This document shows positions 57,441 through 64,000 of a stretch of 64,000 nucleotides of DNA, piece by piece. The notes under the pieces are model-generated. The model searched no databases. It worked only from the letters and a program-made list of their open reading frames with translations, and was not told where the DNA came from. The translations under genes and the position numbers were made by a program. Position 1 is the stretch's first letter, and each line of letters begins with the position of its first letter. The stretch comes from Calocera cornea HHB12733 (taxonomy: Eukaryota; Basidiomycota; Dacrymycetes; Dacrymycetales; Dacrymycetaceae), in assembly GCA_001632435.1 (NCBI GenBank), contig KV424046.1, positions 28,058-92,057 on the forward strand, written 5' to 3'.

Positions 57441-58842
57441 ATGCTCGTGCCTTTCACAGTACTGGTGTCCCTCGCGTCTTTCGCTCCCGCACAGACGACT
57501 GATGTGTCTCCGACGAATCCGTTCGGGCTCTCCGGTCCCGGATATGTACCCAACGCAACGCTTGGTCCTCCGCTCGAACTGTATCATGAGTTCTATGACC
57601 ATTGGCCTACAGGCATAGCCGTGAGCAAGAGTGGGAGGCTGTTCGCCAACTTCCCGGTTCAAACCTTGATCAACTTCACGTAAGCGTTGACCCCAATGCG
57701 CCTGTCCCAGAAAAACACGCTGACGTAATAATATACGCAGCGTGGGAGAGATTACCAGCGGCAACACGGAGGCCGCTTTCCCGAATGTCTCGTACAATCA
57801 GCCGCCCTCCCTTCTGAACAGCACGAACCCACAATTATCCGCGGGCTACTTTGAGTACCTCATCTCGGTGCAATCTGTCGTCGTCGATCCGAAGGATCGG
57901 CTGTGGATGCTCGACACTGGTCGCCCGCAAGTTGGCAGCATCCAGCCATACGCTTCAGGTGCCGGCCAGAAGCTGGTTGGCGTGGATCTGACGACGAACA
58001 CGACGTTCAAGGTTATTACTTTCCCGCCGACTGTGGCCTATCCCGATACGTTGCTGAACGATGTGCGCTTTGACCTGCGGCCCAACCTCACCGCGTGAGC
58101 CCCTTTCCTGCTTGTCGAGCGAACACACCTGAGATATATGGGCAGCTCCGGTGAAGGGATCGCGTACATCACCGATTCGTCTGACGAAGGCCGTAACGGG
58201 ATCATCATCGTCGACCTCGGAACGGGGGAATCGTGGCGACATCTCGATCGTGACGCGTCGGTCATGGGCGATCCCTCCTGGGTAGGCGTGTACGACGGCG
58301 TCCCGTTCACTCCCATCCGCGCAATGGACAGCCCGATCTCTCCCGGCGCCTATTATCGCTTCACCACCGGCGCGGACGGCATCGCCCTCTCGGCGGATGG
58401 AGAGTACCTCTACTACACACCTCTCAGCAGCAGGCGGCTCTACCGCGTCCCAACGGCGCTCTTGCGCGTCCCTCCCGGCGCACTGAATCCCAGCGCAGCC
58501 TTTGACGCAATCGCCGGCGTAGAGTTCCTCGGCCAGCACGGGTCGCATGCCGATGGCCTGGAGACGAGCAGCGATGGTACTATCTGGGTGACGGCTCCCG
58601 AGCAAGACGCGATCTTCTCTTTCAACCCGACGACCAAGATCCTCAGTCCGTTCGTAAGAGATCCTAGGATTCAATGGTGCGACACCGTCAGCATTGGCGA
58701 AGATGGGTACATGTACTTCACCAGCAACCAGTTCACGAGGCAGCCCCAGCTCAACAACGGCACGGACTACCGTATTAAGCCCTTCGCTGTGTTCAGAGTC
58801 AAGCTGCCGAATAACGCCACAAAGGTAACGGCCCTGCAGTAG
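57441..58842 (+). CDS. secreted protein of the major royal jelly protein (MRJP/Yellow) family, copy 1
   Basis: Six-bladed beta-propeller family, usually secreted and glycosylated; biochemical function in fungi is not established. Three exons (57441-57679, 57741-58094, 58146-58842) encode 429 residues. A signal peptide (FTVLVSLASFAPAQ) starts the protein. Family segments: NFPVQTLINFTVGEITSGN, SVQSVVVDPKDRLWMLDTGR, KLVGVDLTTNTTFKVITFPP, LNDVRFDLRPNLT, GIAYITDSSDEGRNGIIIVD, ALSADGEYLYYTPLSSRRLY, SHADGLETSSDGTIWVTAPE and RDPRIQWCDTVSIGEDGYMY. Several N-x-S/T sites are present. The neighbour at 59584 is a clear paralogue with identical lengths of the last two exons (354 and 697 nt). Confidence 0.92.
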
Positions 58843-59583
58843 GACGTACACAGTACTTGCAGCGAAACAGTAGGTAGTAATATCCAGAAAACTTTCCAGA
58901 AAAGTCGCCCAAGAGCCATAGATGAGTTGCTGCCTAGCATGAGATGCCCGACCAGTTCGCTGTTCCGATGACACCTCCCGCGCGTCATCAAAGGTCTAGA
59001 AGCGCGTCTTCAAAGTTGAGGCGGCCCCTCCCGGTGCTGACTTCCCTTCCTTTCTTGCACCAGGATGGAAAGAGTCAAGCAGCCTCCATAACGATCATAT
59101 CACTAACGAACAACCTGCGTTGCGCAATTCGCCGAGTTGCAATTCAAAGCAAAAGGTCGCACGTGTGGTCAGCCCGATCGCGCCGATCGCGTCGCGATCA
59201 CGGATGAAATGCATCCGCGGACAAGTCCTCCGAGGTGACAGAACTGCCTCGACCATGACAGTACCTCGCTGACTGTCCACCTGGAAGGCCCTAAACTGGC
59301 TATGTATATCTATGTCCATCTATTGCTGGATCACGACCTTCCTGGGTGATGTGTCGGTCCAGGACATGAGAGAAGACGCAGAAGGTCGAGCCGCGTCAAT
59401 CTGACTGCCGCGAATAGTAATAGTGGAGCGCTACTCACTTCTGTCTGACCATCGATGTAATGCGAAGGTGCCCCAGTCTACATGTCTTGGTTCTCTCTAT
59501 TCTCTTTATAATCTGCTGCATGGTGTTGGCCATGGGTTGCAACAGTCGATCTGCCAGCTCCACACCACCATCGAACTTGAAGT
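58843..59583. other. intergenic region between the two MRJP-family paralogues
   Basis: About 740 bp. A TATAA-like motif near 59507, some 77 nt before the second copy's start codon, is the only site I can suggest. Nothing else recognised. Confidence 0.5.
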
Positions 59584-61006
59584 ATGCTCTTCTTCCTCCT
59601 CCTCACCCTGCCTGCGTTTGCGGGGGCAGCTGACCCAAGCAATCCTTTTGGATTGGGACCTCTGGGCTACACTGCTAACGCATCCTTCGGGCCTGAGCTA
59701 GGTATATGACATTACTGGAGGCCGTCCCGAGCGCAAACTAACGCGGTGCAGAGCTCTGGCACGAATTCTACGGTCAGTGGCCCACCGGCATAGCAGTCTC
59801 TGCATCCGGGCGGGTGTTTGCCAACTTCCCCGTGCAGAATACTATCAACTTCACGTACGTGTGTATGCCTCAACGCCAATCATCATCCGCTCATCAAGTC
59901 GCAGTGTGGGTGAGCTCACGACCCCGACAACTGAGACCCCTTTCCCAAATGCGTCCATCAACACCCCGGCCTCGCTGACCAACACCAGCAATCCACTTTA
60001 CGCCTCAGCCTACACGGACAAGCTTATCTCTGTCCAATCTGTCGTCGTCGATCCCAAGGACAGACTCTGGATTCTCGACACGGGCCGGCCTGTCATTAAC
60101 GGTGTATACCTTCTGGCCAGCGAGGGTGGACCCAAGCTCGTGGGTGTAGACTTGACAACGAACCAAACTTTCCAGGTCATTACATTCCCACCTTGGGTCG
60201 CCTACGCGGATACATACCTCAATGATGTGAGATTTGATCTGCGGCCGAGCATTACCCAGTGCGTGTACTTCCTAGCTTCTGCTGTCGCCATGAGCTGACC
60301 TTGCGGAAGGTCTGGTCAGGGTATCGCTTACATTACGGACTCGTCCGATGAGGGCAGGAACGGCATCATCGTCGTCGACCTCGGTACCGGTGCGAGCTGG
60401 CGGCACCTCGATCGGGATCCATCCACTACTGCTGATCCTCAGTTCATCTCTGCTTACGACGGCGTTCCGTTCACGGTGATTCACCCCACCACCGATCCCT
60501 TCTACCCTGGAACGTATTCACACTTCACCACTGGTGCGGACGGCAATGCCCTCTCGGCCGATGGCGACTATCTATACTATACGCCACTTGCGTCACGACG
60601 TTTCTATCGCATCGCAACCGCGCTGCTCCGTGTTCAGCCAGGGCCAAACAACCCGACCGCACAGAACGCGGCCGTTGCGGGCGTGGAGTATCTTGGTCAA
60701 CACGCGTCCCACGCAGATGGTATGGAAACGAGCGACGACGGGACGATCTGGATCGGTGCACCGGAACAAGATGCGATCTTCGCTTATCACCCAACTAGCG
60801 GCCGCACGGAACAGTTTGTGCACGATCCGCGGATTCAGTGGCCCGACACCCTCAGCGTCGGAGTCAATGGATATTTGTACTTCACAGTGAACCAGTACAC
60901 GAAGCAACCAGGGATCAACAACGGCACAGATCTGAGAGTTAAGCCTTATGGCGTGTTCAGGGTGCAACTTCCGAATGGGGCAGCCAAAGTGACAGGACTT
61001 CAGTAG
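59584..61006 (+). CDS. secreted protein of the MRJP/Yellow family, copy 2
   Basis: Tandem paralogue of the preceding gene. Four exons (59584-59701, 59752-59854, 59905-60258, 60310-61006) encode 423 residues. The signal peptide is MLFFLLLTLPAFAGAA. The same ordered blocks are present: NFPVQNTINFTVGELTTPTT, SVQSVVVDPKDRLWILDTGR, GGPKLVGVDLTTNQTFQVIT, GIAYITDSSDEGRNGIIVVD, ALSADGDYLYYTPLASRRFY, SHADGMETSDDGTIWIGAPE and VHDPRIQWPDTLSVGVNGYL. The early part has an extra intron, after the codon corresponding to PEL, that copy 1 lacks. Its last intron uses an acceptor GGAAG. Same-strand arrangement supports tandem duplication. Function unknown. Confidence 0.92.
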
Positions 61007-61473
61007 CTGCCACCTTATCACACCCGGTTCCAATTCCAATGTCAATTGCGTCGAATACTGTACCTAGCATCTTGCTCCTTTTACCTTGAAGCGTGGTGGC
61101 TGTGAGATCCCCATCCAATGTCGGTTCTTCGTTTCGGCTCCTGAGGTGATGTTCTACCACGGACAGAGAGTTGGCACGCTTCTGATCTAGGTATGTCTCT
61201 TCACCTGAGTATGTGCTTGCCGCAGGCGTCGTGAACGCGTAGGTTCTTTGTGCCATCCGTTCGCAGACCTTTCCTTTCCTTGCCGGTGTTAAGATGTGCA
61301 AGTCATACCGATTCCTGCTCTGTACGCGAAACACCTATGACCTATCTGTATGGTGGTCGAGAGTGTGCTACGGCATGAGCATGACATTGCGATCTCGGCT
61401 ACACAGTACAAGTAAGAGAAATCCTTGCCATGCAAGATTGACAACTGAGCATGCTACAGTACATCCCGTCTGG
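61007..61473. other. intergenic region between convergent MRJP copy 2 and the 119-residue gene
   Basis: About 470 bp containing two 3' trailers. No feature recognised. Confidence 0.45.
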
Positions 61474-61833
61474 CTACTCCCAGCGCACCCCAATGGGCTG
61501 CAGGAAGAACACAGCAGGTATCGCAACAGCAGGTCTGAAAACTATCTCTGCGCAATGGGTGTCGTGGGAGGTGAAAAAGTCGAACCGGATGTCACCCTGA
61601 GTTTGCGCTTCCTTGATGTGCAGAGACGTTTGCTGACCCTGAAGGTCATCCTGGTTGTGATATTTGAGCTTGAGGGCCGGAGGAGTCAGGCGATAGTCGG
61701 GGGCGTTTGCGAGCTGCAGCTGGCCGGTGCCCTCGAAGCTCGAAGTCCGCAGCTCGACGGTAATGTGTCCGTTACGGGAATTGAAGTCCAGGTAAACATC
61801 GGCGGAAGTCTCGAAAGGCACTTGGTTGACCAT
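61474..61833 (-). CDS. unrecognised 119-residue protein
   Basis: Single coding exon with ATG at 61833. I do not recognise the family. The sequence alternates charged/polar and hydrophobic residues (ADVYLDFNSRNGHITVELRT, ALKLKYHNQDD, TSLHIKE, IRFDFF), suggesting a small beta-rich soluble domain; no signal peptide and one Cys. Upstream, a consistent promoter is visible: TATAAATA at 61978-61971 on the minus strand, and a likely 5'-leader intron from GTGAGT near 61902 to GTTGTAG near 61846. Together these make a real gene likely. It could also be the C-terminal exon of a larger spliced gene, but no upstream coding exon fits. Function unknown. Confidence 0.6.
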   Translation of the reverse strand: MVNQVPFETSADVYLDFNSRNGHITVELRTSSFEGTGQLQLANAPDYRLTPPALKLKYHNQDDLQGQQTSLHIKEAQTQGDIRFDFFTSHDTHCAEIVFRPAVAIPAVFFLQPIGVRWE

Positions 61834-62794
61834 TGCAAGTTATGACTACAACGTATCAGCGAAGAGTCAGGGTCTCCAATACAGACCTGATGCGAACTCA
61901 CAAGGGTAGTTCAGAGGGGTGTCTATGTATCGTTGAAGGTATTAAGCCACCCTGACCCTCAAAGTGCCAGTATTTATAGGCCGTGTCCTGACGTTCTCCG
62001 CGAAGCCTTCAGACCCTGTCCTGAAATTTGGCGACCGCAGTTAAAGAACTGTGAGCGGACGGCAGGTGAGTGGAGTATTATAAGCTGAAATAACCGTCCG
62101 CGTGGAATATCGCAGGTAGCTTGGGATGGTCGGCTATAATTTTTGGGGGGTGCAACTATTGAGTCCATGTCACAGTTAGAATTTAGTCGCTGCCACCAAG
62201 AATTTATCTATGCGGATACGGGACTACTCAGGTCCTAGCAACATGGTCTGGTGAGTTATTGTGACAACTAGGACACGTGCGGACCTCACGAGCCAAATCG
62301 TAACAGAGTACTTGACAGAATTTTAGAAAGTCGCCCAAGAGATATCAGATACTTCAGCCCCTTCAGATTATCTCGGCAGCTTCAACGTCGACAACGCTGG
62401 GAATCCGCCAAGGTCTAAGAGCCATGGGTCGAAGATAATCTGGGCCGCTCGCCGGCTTGATCTTCGGATAATTGAGAGATATCCTGAACGTGCAGACAGA
62501 CGGTCTCGAGCGGAAAGGTTGATCCCACCAAATACGGTGAGCAGACCGCGCAGGCGACAGCGAACTGGACAGAATCCATTATGTTGTATCTAGTACAATG
62601 ACGTGATGTACACTACAACGTTCACTGAAGTCAAACAGAGGCGTCAACGTAGGTTAGACGAAAAAGGGCCGAACCTACCTAACAGTCGGTGAAGTTCTGC
62701 CTTAAAGTACTCTTGATGCGGGTCGAGGTCGTCGCCAATCCTCTGCCTCGGTGATCAGTAACGTTCAGAGCGAGAGAGCGAAGGTACGTACCAA
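61834..62794. other. intergenic region with promoter of the 119-residue gene
   Basis: Contains the TATA box and probable leader intron of the 119-residue gene at its left end, and the 3' trailer of the Asn-rich gene at its right end. The stretch from about 62,050 to 62,700 is less GC-rich; no gene recognised. Confidence 0.45.
61971..61978 (-). promoter_or_regulatory. TATA box (TATAAATA) upstream of the 119-residue gene
   Basis: TATAAATA on the minus strand, about 138 nt upstream of the ATG. That distance would suit a leader carrying a short intron. Confidence 0.5.
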
Positions 62795-63476
62795 TCAGAC
62801 ACCCGGCATAGCGCCGCAGGTGATCCAGGCGACGAACTTCTTCAGCCATTTGAGAAGATCGAATCCTCCGCCCTGATTGTGCTCCTGATGCACGTTGACA
62901 ATCGTAGTGGTGTTGTACGAATTGCTGTGACCAGAGTAGGAAGGACCGACGTTGCTTCCATAAGCGCTCTGCGGTGGATAGATGACTGCCGAGTCGTCAG
63001 TATAAGTACGAGTGCAAGAAGACATGGTTGTGCGCACCGGAAGGCCCGTGTCCTCCAGACGCCGCGTGAATCCAACCGAGAACGTTCCTCTCAGTTGCCT
63101 GAACGTAGGCAAGCCTCACACGAGCATCGTACACCATCCCTTCGGCGATGCGGACGCGATTGAGAGCGAAAGGCGATCCATCGTACTGCGCGTGCGCAAC
63201 GTCGAGAGTGCCGAGAGCAGCCGAGAGAACTGTGTTCGCCTGGGAGACCTCCCACTGAGCCTGACGGAGAAGGGTAGTGGCGTCCATGGAAGGTTGTTCG
63301 AGTCCCTGCGTTGAGATCGAGAGGACTTGCTGGTTGCCGATCGAGTTGTCGTTAGGATTCTGGCCGTTTACGAACTGCGTGTTGAGGCCCGAGTTGCCGA
63401 ACGAGATGATGCCACGTTGATATGCCGAGGGTCCGCCGTTGTCCGCCTGAGAGTTGTTGTTGAAGTTGTTGATCAT
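62795..63476 (-). CDS. unrecognised small protein with an Asn/Gly/Gln-rich N-terminus
   Basis: Two exons (63476-63038 and 62985-62795, intron GTGCGC..GGCAG, 52 nt) encode 209 residues. I do not recognise the family. Layout: residues 1-50 are Asn/Gln/Gly-rich with paired short strands (GIISFGNSGLNTQFVNG and NSIGNQQVLSI); a predicted helical part follows at about 60-135 (TLLRQAQWEVSQANTVLSAA to VRLAYVQATERNVLGW). A second Ser/Tyr/Asn-rich segment (SNVGPSYSGHSNSYN and TTTIVNVHQEHNQGGG) comes next, and then an aromatic amphipathic tail (LLKWLKKFVAWITC). No signal peptide. The Asn-rich ends resemble, in composition only, amyloid-prone motifs known from fungal NLR signalling. A longer upstream frame exists, but its Met is chosen at the start of the Asn-rich part. 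Confidence 0.55.
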
Positions 63477-64000
63477 AAGCCGATGAACGTTGAGCGTTGA
63501 CACTCTGCGTAGGATGAATGCGCAACGGTTTAGGAGGGCGTGGCGGACGATGAGCTCGCACCCAGGACGGGACCAAAGTTTGGGCGCGGCATAGGGTCCT
63601 ACAGACAACACCGCCACTCAACGTGAAAACGGTGAGAGGCTTTGGCTCCGCTATGGTCGTTAGGGTTGTCCAACCCTAATGGGCATCCTCACGGTTATCG
63701 CGCCTCGCACCAGTTAGGGTTACACCCCGATTCGAATTCGAACGGTGCGCCTTGATATCTGAACAGAGTATTTCAGATGCCAACGTCACAGCAAGAAGAG
63801 AAGAGGGAACGCACCAATCTCACAAATGGAAACCATTCTGCGACACGGCCACTGCCTGGTGACTGGCTCACGTTGGCAAATAGCGACTGTGCTCCTGCAT
63901 ACCGAGCTTCTTGAACGATGAAATGAGAAAATGCGAGAGAAGATCAGGCACAAAACGCTTACTCGGTTGACCAGACCCGTTTCTGCGATCCCGGCGCAAC
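63477..64000. other. right edge of the window, no supported gene
   Basis: Upstream region of the Asn-rich gene. A perfect 9-bp inverted repeat (TTAGGGTTG, 2-nt loop) lies at 63660-63679, with another GTTAGGGTT at about 63713. No complete gene seen; one may begin beyond the edge. Confidence 0.45.

Noticed and set aside
63660..63720. telomeric TTAGGG array or subtelomere
   Set aside because: Only isolated TTAGGGTT words, one forming a short hairpin; no tandem array.

Overview
The window is nuclear DNA of a GC-rich filamentous basidiomycete, most likely an Agaricomycete. Evidence: genes are broken by many short introns (about 45-75 nt, GT-AG with CTRAY-like branch sites), promoters are short, both strands carry genes, and every recognisable protein is of fungal eukaryotic type. 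I resolved exon structures by hand by joining frames at GT..AG sites; the predicted coding lengths all come out as whole codons. No CRISPR, operon, bacterial insertion sequence or rRNA was seen.

Layout. 0.4-2.7 kb: amino acid transporter (+). 2.9-4.1 kb: DUF1769-type protein (-). 4.1-6.5 kb: non-coding, with a tRNA-derived SINE-like element. 6.5-10.3 kb: phosphatidylinositol-4-phosphate 5-kinase with a very long disordered N-terminus (+). 11.8-14.1 kb: Yvh1-type dual-specificity phosphatase (+). 14.7-17.1 kb: SAGA subunit Spt8 (-). 17.8-20.0 kb: Cue3/ASCC2 ribosome-quality-control protein (+). 20.4-22.1 kb: old-yellow-enzyme-like flavin oxidoreductase with a C-terminal membrane anchor (+). 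22.2-23.2 kb: Yra1/ALYREF mRNA export factor (-). 23.4-24.3 kb: nucleotidyltransferase-fold-like protein (-). 24.3-26.7 kb: gene-poor. 26.7-29.6 kb: two-RRM protein (+). 30.6-31.9 kb: Gfo/Idh/MocA dehydrogenase (+). 32.1-33.5 kb: SINE-like elements inside a palindrome with 404-bp arms.

33.8-38.4 kb: condensin subunit 1 (-). 38.7-39.7 kb: Sec62 (+). 39.7-41.3 kb: mitochondrial TPR protein of Mgr3/TTC19 type (-). 41.6-47.4 kb: UDP-glucose:glycoprotein glucosyltransferase (+). 47.7-51.0 kb: plasma-membrane H+-ATPase (-). 51.0-54.2 kb: gene-poor. 54.2-56.7 kb: mitochondrial-type acyl-CoA synthetase (+). 57.4-61.0 kb: two tandem secreted proteins of the major-royal-jelly-protein fold (+). 61.5-63.5 kb: two small unrecognised proteins (-), one Asn/Gln/Gly-rich.

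Most of the window is housekeeping: ER import and folding (SEC62, UGGT), mRNA transcription/export/quality control (SPT8, YRA1, CUE3, the RRM protein), chromosome condensation and membrane energisation. The right-hand 10 kb is more accessory: duplicated secreted enzymes and orphan small proteins. The least ordinary signals are a SINE-like family not recognised here from known repeats (three related copies), the decaying palindrome that holds two of them, a roughly 345-residue insertion inside the Yvh1 zinc domain, and the small Asn-rich protein near the right edge.
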